NCBI RefSeq assembly: GCF_001434115.1
Contig: NZ_AZDW01000039.1
Coordinates: 1-43,414, forward strand
From: Levilactobacillus zymae DSM 19395
GTDB lineage: Bacteria > Bacillota > Bacilli > Lactobacillales > Lactobacillaceae
DNA: 43,414 bases
Direction: 5' to 3'
The notes beneath the pieces were generated by a model that saw only the letters and a list, made by a program, of their open reading frames with translations, did no database searches and was not told the origin of the DNA. Below, piece by piece: positions 30,201 through 38,620 of this stretch (its first letter is position 1; each line of letters begins with the position of its first letter). The position numbers and the translations under genes are program-made.

Positions 30201-33200
30201 GGCCGTGGCCTGGGACATGACGGCTGAAACGCTCTGGTTAGCGGACTTCAAGCTGGCAGCCATCGAGGTCAAGGTGTGGGCCATGGTGGTACTCTCCGCT
30301 TGTTGCGCGTGCCAGTCAGTGAAGGCGCGTTGCTCACTTTGCGATTGCTCGCTAGCGCTGGTCTCGTAGAGTGACGTGAGGGCTTGCCCCGCCGCGTTAA
30401 CGCTTGATTGTTCGGCTTGATCGATTAGGGTCAGAGACAGGACCGACTCGGCGTTGGATAGGCTGAGGCTGGTGGCCGAGAGGGAGTCCAGGCTCAAGCT
30501 GACGGCCGCGCTGGTCAACGACGCTTGGCCCGCTGAATCGGTAGCCGGCTGGGCTTGGCTAGTTTTCTGCCAAGCGGTGACCGCCTGCCCTAGCGACTGT
30601 TGTGCCGTTTGAAAATCGTGCTGCCGGGCGTTAATTTGCTGGGTCATCGATTGCTGACTGGCGACTAACTGGTGACGTTGTGAACTCACGGACTGGCTGA
30701 CTTGGGCCAATGACGTTCGCGCATCATCAGTCGTCGCCAGAACAGACAAGCTCCGCAGGCTATCGGCCGTGCTGGCATCCCCCTGGCTGGTCGATTGGTC
30801 CGCCAACTGCGATAATTCCGCGACATTCTGCTCACTCAGCTGGCTCAGACTCGTGGCCGCCGAATTGGCCGCAGTCACCTGCACCGCGGGGGCCTGGGGA
30901 TTAGCCGTTAAACTAGCCTGAATCACCGACCAGGTCGACTGTTGGGTCCATTCCACCAGGGAAGCCGCGCTCAAACTCGTGTGGATCAACGACCACTGGG
31001 CGCTGGTTTGGGCCTGAGACTGCTGCCCCGCGGTCGCTAGAGCCAGTGATAAACTGGCTTCTTGTTTCAAGTGTTGGGGTTGGGTCCATTGGGCCTGATC
31101 CGTTTGACTGCGCTGAGCCAGGTCGTTGCTGGTCGTGACCAATTCTGTTTGCCGGTGAGCGGCGGCTTGTTGCTTTTGCGTCTGTTGTAAGGCGCTTTGA
31201 CTTTGCATGGATTCAATCTGACTCACGCTGGCGAGGGCCCGCGACGTCAACTCACTCGCCACGGTCGAAACACTGGCGAGGGCACTTTGCACCCGCTGAC
31301 TGAGCTGAGCCGTGGCCTGACTTTGGGCCAGTACGCTGGTCTGGGCCGTCTGCCCCGCGTCACGGTCTCGCTGGGCCGCGGAACTGACCATTGACGTGCT
31401 AGCGTTAGCCAACGAGATCAACGACGTCAGCGCCGGCCCCCATTGCGATTGTTGGTCCAAACTCGTTTGAATCAGCGACGTTTGCGAGATGAGGACCTGG
31501 GCCGCTTGGCTGGTCAGGGAAACGGAATTGGCAATCTCATGTTGCCCCGCCTGCACTAGGGCCAGCGACTGGTCGGCGGTGGGCGTCGTCTCGGCTTGGC
31601 TATCCCGCGTGTAGGCGGCTTGTTGACTGGCCAACGATTCGGCGCCCGCGCTAAGCGACTGGGACGCCTGGGCGATCACCCGCGATTGTGAGGCGGCCGA
31701 CTGGCTTAGCCGTTGCGACAAACTCCCCACGGTGGAACCCAGGCGACTGTTGCTGGCTTGTTGGCTGGCTAAGTCGGAGGCAGCTGACTGACTATCCCGC
31801 GCGGCTTGGCTCAACGCTTGCGAATAAGTCGACTGTTGAGCCGTCCACTGCGAGTTTCGCTGATCAGCGGCCGTACTGAGGCTTGCCTGAGCCGACGTAA
31901 ACGCTGATTTCTGGGCCGTGGTCAGGTCGGGCCGGGTCAGACTTTGGGAAATGTCGGCAATCTCTCGCGACCCAAAGTTGTCAGCCGCACTCAGACTGGT
32001 CTGGACAACCAGACTCTGCTGGCTGGCCTGCTGCGTCACCCGATTGCTCAGCGACTGACGTTTAGCCGTGGCCTGACTCTGGGAACGACTGGCCTGGCTG
32101 TAGGCCTGCGAGGCCGTCGACAGCTGGGACTGGAGACTTTGGAAATGTGCGTTCAACTGACTGATTTGGCTATCTGCCGACTGCGATGCACTGACTAACG
32201 ACGCCTGACTCTGCGCAATCACGCTCAGCGATGCCTGCGATTGGGAAGTCAGACTTTGCGACTGGTCCGCCGAGAAAACGCTGGCGATGTTAGATTCGAC
32301 TTGCCGCATACTGGTCAATGACTGCTGATTGGCCACCGATTGTTGGGCAACGCTGGCCTCGGCCCGGGACAATTCGGAGGCGAAACTGACCGCTGAAGCA
32401 CTGCGCTCGCTGACGCTGGCGACGACTTGCGATTGACTGGCGGTAATCAACGAGGCCTGCGACAACGACCCGGTAACGCTCAACGACTGGTCCAAGGAAG
32501 TTTGCTGCTGGAGGTGGTCACTCGTATGCGCATGCGCCACCAACGCGTCGCTGACCGAAGCGGTCTTCTTACTCAACTCAGCCAGCGATTGTTCAATCTT
32601 ATTCTCAATATCTTTATTTGGCTTCACCATCTGTGCAAGATTGGCCGACGCGTCCGACGCAATCGTTAATTGGCTCGCCACGGCTTGCGACTGATCAATC
32701 AGACTCTTTTGCAAATCGGCTAACGAGCTCAGTTGACTCTGGTGAGACGACGCGACTTGGGACTGACTCGCGATCAGGCTAGCTCCGGAACCAACCTGTG
32801 AGGCGATCTTTGACGCCACCTGACTGGTTTGGCGACTCTGCGATGTTTCGTTGTCGATAGCCTGACTTCGGGACTGGCTAGCCGCCGCGACCTGACTCTG
32901 TTCGGCTGACTGGGATTGACTGAGTTGGTGATTAATTTCGGACTGACTCGCGGACAGAGACGCTGATTGTTGGCTCAGACTAGCCACTCCCTGGGAAGCT
33001 AGTGAGGCCTCATTAGACGACACGTGCAGCGCCTGGCTCAATGACTGGACCACCTTGTGAGTCTGGTTCTCCGTGGCCGCTATGTTGCGCGAATCGCTGG
33101 CCACGTTGCGTGAATCCAGCGCGCTGTTAGCCGAGGCCAGTTGGTCCACTAAGCTGTTAGTCGAATTTTCTAACGAGGTGACGATCGACTGGTCAGATGC

Positions 33201-36200
33201 GGACTGGGTCGTGAGGCTTTGCTCCTGACTGGCGACGGAGGTCAACTGACTGTTGGCCGAAGCCGTCGCATCACTGGCCGAAGATTCACTGTCGGTCACC
33301 AGGCTAAACGACTGACTTTGAGTCGTCAATGAGTCCATTGTTGCGGTCGAGGTCTCCTGCGAGATCACATTAACCATAGTCGTTGCCGTGACCTTTTGTT
33401 GACTGGTGGGGTCGGTAAGGGTCAGGTTTACGGACTGGGAACCCATCGTCGCCCAATCATGCGGGTCCATTGTAATCTGACGATGATCAATTGCATTTTT
33501 CTGGTCATCGGTGGCCGAAACGACCAGCTCGTCGATAGTTGGTGCCTGCCCCTGGACAACCGTGGCTGGTTTGAGCACCAGGTGAGGTAAAAAACGACCG
33601 TTTTGCGCCTGTTGTAGATTAAAGGTTCCTGTCACCTTGGCTAAGTCGTCTTCTGTAGGAAGCTTGTCACCATTTTGAAGTGTGGCTGTTGAGGACGTGA
33701 GTTGGTCGATAACGTACGCAATCCCGTCTTGGTTTAAGTGGTACTTATACGAACCAACATGAGTGGCATTCTTATCTACCGTGAGGTACTGTTTAGCAAT
33801 CCCCAGGGTCTTCGATTTTCCGTCCGCCCAACTCACCGTCAGGGCCGTATCCGTTAATTGGTCGCTCGCTGGCTGCCGGTTATAGGTCCCGTACTGGGTA
33901 CCGAGTTGCGATAACTGGGCGTTTTTACTCAGGGTATAGGTAAACGTCACTTGGGGAATACCGTCGGACGTCACCGTTTGCTGACCCGCAACCCAACCGG
34001 CAATCGACGGGGCCTTGATGTTCACGTCCCGCCCAGCCAACGTATAGTACACGGAACCATACGTTGGGTCCGTTGTTGCGGTAACACCGAGACTGGCGTA
34101 TAGCTTGGCTTGCACATCCTTGAAGCGCTTATCAGCTGATTGAAAGACCAGATGGATCGGTTGGAGTTGGGACTGGTAACCCTTGCTGAAAATTTGGCCG
34201 GATTGCACATCGTTGGGATCGACGGTTGGAACCGGTTCTCCACCCCATTTAGGAGAAACATAATTTAAATATTTATTAGCCGTTCCATCATTTTTAAAAC
34301 TGCCTTCATCCATTTTGGCTTGGTCAACCGACTGCATTAAACCGTTAGCTAATTTACCATAATGTTCTTTTGCAAATGTCTTACCAGCGGCTAAAGCATT
34401 CTTGGCAGCCGTTAGCTCATCTTCGTAAATATTTTTATAATTACGAATTAGCATTGACCCAAAAAGGCTATCCTTCACAGCAAAGTTGTCAAGGTCCATT
34501 CCCATATTAAATATCCCTGGGACATCAGCGTTAAAGCTCTCAGTTAATTCCTTATTGGTCTTATCGCTGATTGGTTTATCATCTTTATTTTGTAACACCT
34601 GCTGATCAGCCAATTGCATGGCCAAATATGCCACGTTTTTATTCCGTAGGTATTTATAAATCAGACTGTAATTGTTTAAATCAAATTTATTGCCATCTGC
34701 CGGATTTACAAAACGATATTGCGACTGTTTCTTCAAAATCTCATCGTCAGACAAGGCTGGGGCTTGCTGATAATCCGCAATTACTGCCTGAATGGCTTGA
34801 TATTCACTATTATAAATCTTTGTAATCACTTGCCGTACGCCGATTCCATTGCGATTATAAGACTTCGCCGAACCAAAAGAATGCGTAACATTATCAACTA
34901 GTATTTGCTTCTTTTCATTATCTGATAACGGAGCATTGTCTGGATCAGGAGTCTTGATTAGCGAAGCATTAACTTCATCGATAATTCCTGCAACCGTGGT
35001 CTGAGGAGCATTTCTCTGAGCATCTATCCCCGCTTGCTTAACAACTAACGTAATCAGTTTTCTATACCAAGCATATCCCGCCGCTTGTGCCACCTGTGAC
35101 AACGGAACTTTGCCAGTCCCATCGTCCAAAATCGATTGCGGATTACTTTCCGAATATCCTGGGGTTCCAGAATAAGGAGACCTCACCCTAGTCGCCGGTC
35201 TTCCATTAAATGCATCCGTTAACGCTTTAGAGGCCCCAATTGACCAATTTCGTTCAATCGCATTTTGAGCATTCATCCGAATGCCTTCATAAACATTTTG
35301 GATGATTGACGTTCCTAAAACATCATATAGTCCGATATCTTGAAGCATTTTTGTAACATTGACGTTTAAATTTACGGCATCCTTCAACAGATTCGGTGCA
35401 TAGTCCCCATCCTTAATATGCCCACCAATAGCCCGCACATCTGACAAGGCTTGATGCGCAACTCCGTTAATAATAACTGGCGCCACAATGGACGTATAAA
35501 AGTTAATCGCATTGACTGCACTGTCCACATCGGGATTAGCTACATTATGGGGATTTCCCTCGTACTTTAAAATGTTACCCGCATAGTTATTTGTCGTGAA
35601 AATTCTTTTAAGCCATGTTAGGAATGTAGTACCAGCTGCACCCGCTTGTCCTAAAAGTCCAGAATTACCTGCTAACTGAGTCCCATCATAATGTCCATAG
35701 TTAATTAACCCATCAGCTACACTGGTATCTTTCGATTGAGCTTTGGCCTTAATTCCGGTAACCCAATCGCTGATTCCTTCGGCAAAACTGCGGAGATAGT
35801 CTGCATAGCCCAAATTAAAGTCATGGTAAATTAGATTATTGGCTGCTGATTTTCCAATTACGCCGTTGTACCACACCGGTGTCCCATACGGGTCATTATA
35901 TTGAAAATCCTTTTTCTGATAGAACAGATCCATTAAGTCAGCCATTTTTTTGATGTTTTTCGTAATCGTCTCTGAGACCCCTTGAATCGACGGGTCCATC
36001 AAAATATGTAGGATGCCCAGTCCCCCGGTTGACGTGAAGTGCGCCACGATATTGCTAATTTGGCTACTAGCTTCAGTTTGGCCTTTGTTGTAAGACGCTA
36101 CATCAACTTTAGCGCTTGGATCCGGCACATACTTCTCAAACGAAAAGGCATAAGCCTGGGGCGCTACCGGAACCTTCCGCGCGGCCTCACTAAACGTCGT

Positions 36201-36689
36201 AGAATTAGCGGTCGCCTGGGAGTCCACCACCGACTGGTCACTCGTACTTAGACTGGTCGCAGTCACCGCGTTACTCTGGTCGGTTTCCTCCGCTGCCATT
36301 AATTCCACTGACTCACTGGTGCTTGTCGACGTAGCACTCACTGCACTACCACTCACGTGACTTTGACTTACCGCCACACTAGACGTGGTTCCACTCGCAC
36401 TCGTTGTTGTTTCGGCGCTGGGCACCTCACTGGCGCTTTGCGACGTGGCTGGGATGGTCATTGACGTCTGGGTCGCCGTCACGTCCTCTGGTGCGACCTG
36501 CTGCCCCGCCCCCGGCGTCAACGTTTGGGCCTTCGCCGTCGTTGCTGTGAGCGCACTGCCCCCCAGCAGCCCACTCAGGATTGAAATCCCCGCTATCAGC
36601 CATCGTCTTCCTGCTTTATACATCTTAAAATGCGTCTTACAGTTATTCTGAAAGAGCGCCGATTGCTTCTTTGGATTTAATCCTTTCAT
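27228..36689 (-). CDS. Giant serine-rich repeat surface protein (SRRP adhesin)
   Basis: A 3153-residue secreted protein. It has a long signal peptide with KMYKAGRRW (residues 22-30), a form of the KxYKxGKxW motif, cut near AKA (52-54); a short Ser/Thr-rich stretch (about 60-170); a non-repetitive, largely helical domain (about 190-810); MucBP- and MBG-like beta regions (about 830-1105); a serine-rich stalk (about 1110-2860) of degenerate SxSLASQSQ-like repeats; and a DUF5776-type C-terminus (about 2920-3153). There is no LPxTG motif, so attachment probably rests on the DUF5776 part, as inferred for other lactobacillary proteins. The ATG at 36689 follows GGGGAG; an upstream ATG at 36713 does not. 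Such proteins are usually glycosylated adhesins exported by SecA2/SecY2, whose genes are not in the window. The 190-810 region is clearly more AT-rich than the rest. Confidence 0.9.
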   Translation of the reverse strand: MKGLNPKKQSALFQNNCKTHFKMYKAGRRWLIAGISILSGLLGGSALTATTAKAQTLTPGAGQQVAPEDVTATQTSMTIPATSQSASEVPSAETTTSASGTTSSVAVSQSHVSGSAVSATSTSTSESVELMAAEETDQSNAVTATSLSTSDQSVVDSQATANSTTFSEAARKVPVAPQAYAFSFEKYVPDPSAKVDVASYNKGQTEASSQISNIVAHFTSTGGLGILHILMDPSIQGVSETITKNIKKMADLMDLFYQKKDFQYNDPYGTPVWYNGVIGKSAANNLIYHDFNLGYADYLRSFAEGISDWVTGIKAKAQSKDTSVADGLINYGHYDGTQLAGNSGLLGQAGAAGTTFLTWLKRIFTTNNYAGNILKYEGNPHNVANPDVDSAVNAINFYTSIVAPVIINGVAHQALSDVRAIGGHIKDGDYAPNLLKDAVNLNVNVTKMLQDIGLYDVLGTSIIQNVYEGIRMNAQNAIERNWSIGASKALTDAFNGRPATRVRSPYSGTPGYSESNPQSILDDGTGKVPLSQVAQAAGYAWYRKLITLVVKQAGIDAQRNAPQTTVAGIIDEVNASLIKTPDPDNAPLSDNEKKQILVDNVTHSFGSAKSYNRNGIGVRQVITKIYNSEYQAIQAVIADYQQAPALSDDEILKKQSQYRFVNPADGNKFDLNNYSLIYKYLRNKNVAYLAMQLADQQVLQNKDDKPISDKTNKELTESFNADVPGIFNMGMDLDNFAVKDSLFGSMLIRNYKNIYEDELTAAKNALAAGKTFAKEHYGKLANGLMQSVDQAKMDEGSFKNDGTANKYLNYVSPKWGGEPVPTVDPNDVQSGQIFSKGYQSQLQPIHLVFQSADKRFKDVQAKLYASLGVTATTDPTYGSVYYTLAGRDVNIKAPSIAGWVAGQQTVTSDGIPQVTFTYTLSKNAQLSQLGTQYGTYNRQPASDQLTDTALTVSWADGKSKTLGIAKQYLTVDKNATHVGSYKYHLNQDGIAYVIDQLTSSTATLQNGDKLPTEDDLAKVTGTFNLQQAQNGRFLPHLVLKPATVVQGQAPTIDELVVSATDDQKNAIDHRQITMDPHDWATMGSQSVNLTLTDPTSQQKVTATTMVNVISQETSTATMDSLTTQSQSFSLVTDSESSASDATASANSQLTSVASQEQSLTTQSASDQSIVTSLENSTNSLVDQLASANSALDSRNVASDSRNIAATENQTHKVVQSLSQALHVSSNEASLASQGVASLSQQSASLSASQSEINHQLSQSQSAEQSQVAAASQSRSQAIDNETSQSRQTSQVASKIASQVGSGASLIASQSQVASSHQSQLSSLADLQKSLIDQSQAVASQLTIASDASANLAQMVKPNKDIENKIEQSLAELSKKTASVSDALVAHAHTSDHLQQQTSLDQSLSVTGSLSQASLITASQSQVVASVSERSASAVSFASELSRAEASVAQQSVANQQSLTSMRQVESNIASVFSADQSQSLTSQSQASLSVIAQSQASLVSASQSADSQISQLNAHFQSLQSQLSTASQAYSQASRSQSQATAKRQSLSNRVTQQASQQSLVVQTSLSAADNFGSREIADISQSLTRPDLTTAQKSAFTSAQASLSTAADQRNSQWTAQQSTYSQALSQAARDSQSAASDLASQQASNSRLGSTVGSLSQRLSQSAASQSRVIAQASQSLSAGAESLASQQAAYTRDSQAETTPTADQSLALVQAGQHEIANSVSLTSQAAQVLISQTSLIQTSLDQQSQWGPALTSLISLANASTSMVSSAAQRDRDAGQTAQTSVLAQSQATAQLSQRVQSALASVSTVASELTSRALASVSQIESMQSQSALQQTQKQQAAAHRQTELVTTSNDLAQRSQTDQAQWTQPQHLKQEASLSLALATAGQQSQAQTSAQWSLIHTSLSAASLVEWTQQSTWSVIQASLTANPQAPAVQVTAANSAATSLSQLSEQNVAELSQLADQSTSQGDASTADSLRSLSVLATTDDARTSLAQVSQSVSSQRHQLVASQQSMTQQINARQHDFQTAQQSLGQAVTAWQKTSQAQPATDSAGQASLTSAAVSLSLDSLSATSLSLSNAESVLSLTLIDQAEQSSVNAAGQALTSLYETSASEQSQSEQRAFTDWHAQQAESTTMAHTLTSMAASLKSANQSVSAVMSQATASVSADVSQQVAGQSTSYQDWRHQSQALVTHQNGLLTTAQHQAEQVAAQGEQETAAQPSVTSLTTQLTATTHQSLAQAASQRSLVDVSLSEQSAFGQSQVSAWTQVQQSLAQQAQVPAAELSALGSAQTSLSAQSQTDAATQSLVTAQRESLVATSVLDGATSLLLTDQQAQTSLALAQAQLAVAQQSRTDQATVTAQAQASAAAAQDFQRSATSMTAQVTAGDHFQQGVLAQQPVEIKSSLALNSVLTSLSLLSVAKTSVSLDQDWAQISLASASQSLTSQALQANVSLLSQAATSASDQSARWQAQTSALTSAQRAIHAVSQALQSLTQRRSLTSTSLVVLASQAASTSASLSLSVQVASQLSQQIQIDSQLKSQASAASQRQSVTTSVQDSLQLQDSQLRSTAVVQSQHSLSALASQSVQASQMVDHTASAPSAHSTWTSVAASLSAHLSTVTSQLAQSAQTSLSAASATRQSAEQAASVVASRSRVQASLTSQSQSVVTQLTSAASQLQSGAQSLLSSLATTISQLSAASTASLSLTQDHQAATPGEQSQVTSLLTQAAGATSDLLTNSQSQHSLAQVSVAEAERSLADRSRAAMSLAASLATATHSMGQQAHALASVAQATSTAATSLSTTSQQIQSAQTSQSVVASRSATSLSLASQRVQSVQTSESVATSQADTSLSLASQQTQSALASQSLAAAHNQPLPVVPAPGAGNAAPTSPLGTSRPQPTPLSPQIVAGQGSQLVHTGGHQAHHFTTKHPRFKRFRVTGVKKLGLYRSPNFSRHTRLTWYAQRARTHQPMFEVLGRTHSAHGTLRYKVRDINRYSPTYGLVGYITTRSAYVKPTYYQHHKRTHVITVINARGINGYHTAKLAGRHLHYRQGQHLAVKRLVRHGQTTRYQLTNGRYVTANKQWVYRGRPQNIQRLTLPHQVWRFQTAGSHWPVVVRHVTTLPMTRYRLPHGVALTVTPLVTHQSPHPVNWWGVRFIATPK
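28100..33360. repeat. Serine-rich repeat stalk of the giant surface protein
   Basis: About 5.2 kb of imperfect codon-level repeats built from Ser, Ala, Gln, Thr and Leu, with SQS, ASQS, SLS and TSLS recurring. Units are degenerate, unlike the regular 17-residue array of the second protein. The opposite strand shows many long open frames that are only a by-product of this composition. Confidence 0.85.
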
Positions 36690-36983
36690 GTGAGTCTCCC
36701 CTTTTTTAACCACCTTACTAGTGTTGATAATACCATGTTCTCCCCTGAATAGTCCGCCTGGTGTTGTATAATTAGTTCAATAAACCCCGGTATAACAGCA
36801 TTTATAATCAAAACGTCAACGGACCATTCCGATTCTCAGTCTGATATAAAACGGATAATCACTAAAATTAATTTATAAATATTGGCAGCCAACGCATTTA
36901 TGGTCACTTTCCCGACCATTTTTAATTATTCTCTTGGCCTATGAACCACTTCTTCACCCACTAAATTATTTTTAAAATCCCCC

Positions 36984-37011
36984 TTGTCTTTTTCGGATTT
37001 GGTGTTATGAT
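36984..37011 (+). promoter_or_regulatory. Promoter of the 37067 membrane protein gene
   Basis: TTGTCT (36984-36989), 16-base spacer, TATGAT (37006-37011). The transcript would begin with a small perfect hairpin GCGAGT-GATT-ACTCGC (37028-37043). The rest of the gap 36690-36980 is AT-rich and should also hold the minus-strand promoter of the giant protein, which could not be placed with confidence. Confidence 0.55.
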
Positions 37012-37066
37012 GAAGTTGTTCTTAAGGGCGAGTGATTACTCGCTCGATAAAAAGAAGGGAGATCTT

Positions 37067-37342
37067 ATGATGTTCACGACTAGTTTTTGGATTCTTGCCA
37101 TTTGGTTGATTGTTAACGGGATTTGGACTTGCTTTGCGACGCATAATCAATCTCTCATGAAGTGGTTCGCTTGGATCAACGTCATCGCCATCGTCTGGGG
37201 CTTCTGGGCCTTCTACGGTGCCGCCAGTGTCACCGCACTGTCCGGCTGGTTCATGACGGTCAACTGGGTCAACGTCATCCTCGCGATTTGCCAGTTCTAC
37301 CTGGGTTATCGCAAGAGTGGCCACATCGCTCAGCAACACTAG
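37067..37342 (+). CDS. Small membrane protein of unknown function
   Basis: A 91-residue protein with three hydrophobic segments (residues about 5-25, 32-52 and 60-80), rich in Trp, and with a short basic His-containing tail. No family was recognised. The ATG at 37067 or the adjoining one at 37070 could be used; AAGGGAG (37055-37061) fits the second slightly better. An upstream in-frame ATG at 37007 overlaps the -10 box. It is a single-gene unit with its own promoter and a strong terminator. Confidence 0.65.
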   Translation: MMFTTSFWILAIWLIVNGIWTCFATHNQSLMKWFAWINVIAIVWGFWAFYGAASVTALSGWFMTVNWVNVILAICQFYLGYRKSGHIAQQH

Positions 37343-37359
37343 CCTCACCCCCTCACGCT

Positions 37360-37395
37360 AAAACGGGTAACGCCTGACAAGACGTTACCCGTTTT
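37360..37395 (+). terminator. Terminator of the small membrane protein gene
   Basis: AAAACGGGTAACG pairs perfectly with CGTTACCCGTTTT around a ten-base loop. Confidence 0.88.
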
Positions 37396-37445
37396 GCTTA
37401 TTTTCAGCTAGAATAGACCTAAGATCTAGTTAGGAGCGACTCACC

Positions 37446-38096
37446 ATGCCCAATAAAAAAATCCTCGCCGAGTTTCCCGCGGCGGTCAACGCCACCAAGG
37501 ACCTCACTCAAAAACAAAAAGACGTCTTAATCACCAGTATCCAGCTCTTCGCCAAACAGGGATACGCCAACACCAGCACGCACCAAATCGCCGTGGCGGC
37601 CCACCAATCCGAAGGGACCATGTTCAAGCACTTCAAGTCCAAGGCCAACATCCTACGCATCGCGTTGGACCCCATCATCCACCAAATCATCCCCGACATC
37701 TTGGACGAACTGAAACAAGAGACCCTGCAACAGCCCATGACCAACCTGCACGACTTTCTGGAATTCTTCGTCCGTAACCGGATGGCCTTCGCCGCCGAAA
37801 ACCAGGACGCCATCAAGGTCTTTCTCAGCGAGCTCCTCTATAATGAAGACTTGCGCGCCGAATTCTTGACCAACGCCCCGGCCAGCTTCGTCAACACCTT
37901 TAAAACGGTGATTGCCGACTTCCAACGCCGCGGCTTAATGGTTGACTGGCCCTTCCCCATCGTTTTTCGGCACATCATGTCCGTGCTGGGCGGTTACGTG
38001 ATGGACCGCTACATCCTCTTTCCCGACCACGACTGGGACGACGACCAGCAGGCCCACTACCTGGTACTGGCCCTCGAAAGGGTCCTCAGTGCCTAG
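37446..38096 (+). CDS. TetR family regulator
   Basis: A 216-residue repressor-type protein. Residues about 23-72 form the TetR helix-turn-helix (LITSIQLFAKQGYANTSTHQIAVAAHQSEGTMFKHFKSK). The remainder is an all-helical ligand and dimer domain with a long LHDFLEFFVRNRMAF helix. GGAGCG precedes the ATG at 37446. TetR proteins usually control an exporter or enzyme next door; here the nearest genes are an HxlR regulator, 43 bases on, and a DyP-type peroxidase. The target is not evident. Confidence 0.87.
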   Translation: MPNKKILAEFPAAVNATKDLTQKQKDVLITSIQLFAKQGYANTSTHQIAVAAHQSEGTMFKHFKSKANILRIALDPIIHQIIPDILDELKQETLQQPMTNLHDFLEFFVRNRMAFAAENQDAIKVFLSELLYNEDLRAEFLTNAPASFVNTFKTVIADFQRRGLMVDWPFPIVFRHIMSVLGGYVMDRYILFPDHDWDDDQQAHYLVLALERVLSA

Positions 38097-38101
38097 GTAC
38101 G

Positions 38102-38110
38102 TGCTATACT
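38102..38110 (+). promoter_or_regulatory. Extended -10 promoter of the HxlR gene
   Basis: TGCTATACT, an extended -10 element (TG-N-TATACT), lies 30 bases before the ATG at 38140 and just after the TetR stop. No good -35 box was seen. Confidence 0.5.
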
Positions 38111-38139
38111 AAGACTTAACCATCAAAGGAGGGGTTCCC

Positions 38140-38508
38140 ATGCCCGAAAAAACCTACCATATCGGCGTTGAAGCCACCATCGACGTTATCGGTGGCAAGT
38201 GGAAGCCAGTCATCTTATGCCATTTACGCCACCAGACCATGCGGACCGGTGAGCTGTCCCGGGCGATCCCCCAGATTTCCCAGAAAATGCTGACCCAGCA
38301 ACTCCGCGAACTGGAACACGACGGCATCATCACCCGGCAAGTCTTCAAACAAGTGCCACCCAAGGTCGAATACGCCCTGTCCCCCTACGGCGAAACGCTG
38401 GTGCAAATTCTGCACGAACTTTGCTTGTGGGGCGAAGACAACGTTGAACGCCGACAGGCTAACGGCGAAGATGTCCAGATTTTAGACCGAGAAAATGTTC
38501 CGAATTAA
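38140..38508 (+). CDS. HxlR family regulator
   Basis: A 122-residue winged helix protein. GGKWKPVILCHLRHQTMRTGELSRAIPQISQKMLTQQLRELEHDGIITR (about 18-66) is the HxlR signature region. Two Cys are present, C27 in the position used by redox-sensing members such as HypR/YodB-type regulators, and C95. A thiol-based sensing role is therefore possible but unproven. AAAGGAGGGG precedes the ATG. It lies just upstream of a DyP-type peroxidase with its own promoter, which makes that gene a plausible target. Confidence 0.88.
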   Translation: MPEKTYHIGVEATIDVIGGKWKPVILCHLRHQTMRTGELSRAIPQISQKMLTQQLRELEHDGIITRQVFKQVPPKVEYALSPYGETLVQILHELCLWGEDNVERRQANGEDVQILDRENVPN

Positions 38509-38539
38509 TTAATCGTTTATCAAATGATTAATTATTTTT
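38506..38539 (+). terminator. AT-rich inverted repeat after the HxlR gene
   Basis: TAATTAATC (38506-38514) pairs perfectly with GATTAATTA (38526-38534), followed by five T. The left arm begins with the stop codon itself. It may be a terminator or, because it is symmetrical and close to the next promoter, an operator. Confidence 0.6.
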
Positions 38540-38559
38540 GGCCGCCGGCACCTTATCAG

Positions 38560-38588
38560 TTGACTATCCCCCAACCCTTTTGTACGCT
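38560..38588 (+). promoter_or_regulatory. Promoter of the DyP-type peroxidase gene
   Basis: TTGACT (38560-38565), 17-base spacer, TACGCT (38583-38588), 33 bases before the ATG at 38621. Confidence 0.6.
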
Positions 38589-38620
38589 AAATCTAACTAA
38601 GAAAACTGGAGGGATTTAAC

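Noticed and set aside
28027-33590. Many plus-strand open frames of 60-110 codons within the giant adhesin gene
   Set aside because: Ser-rich codon runs on the minus strand leave few stops on the other strand. None has a ribosome site or recognisable protein.
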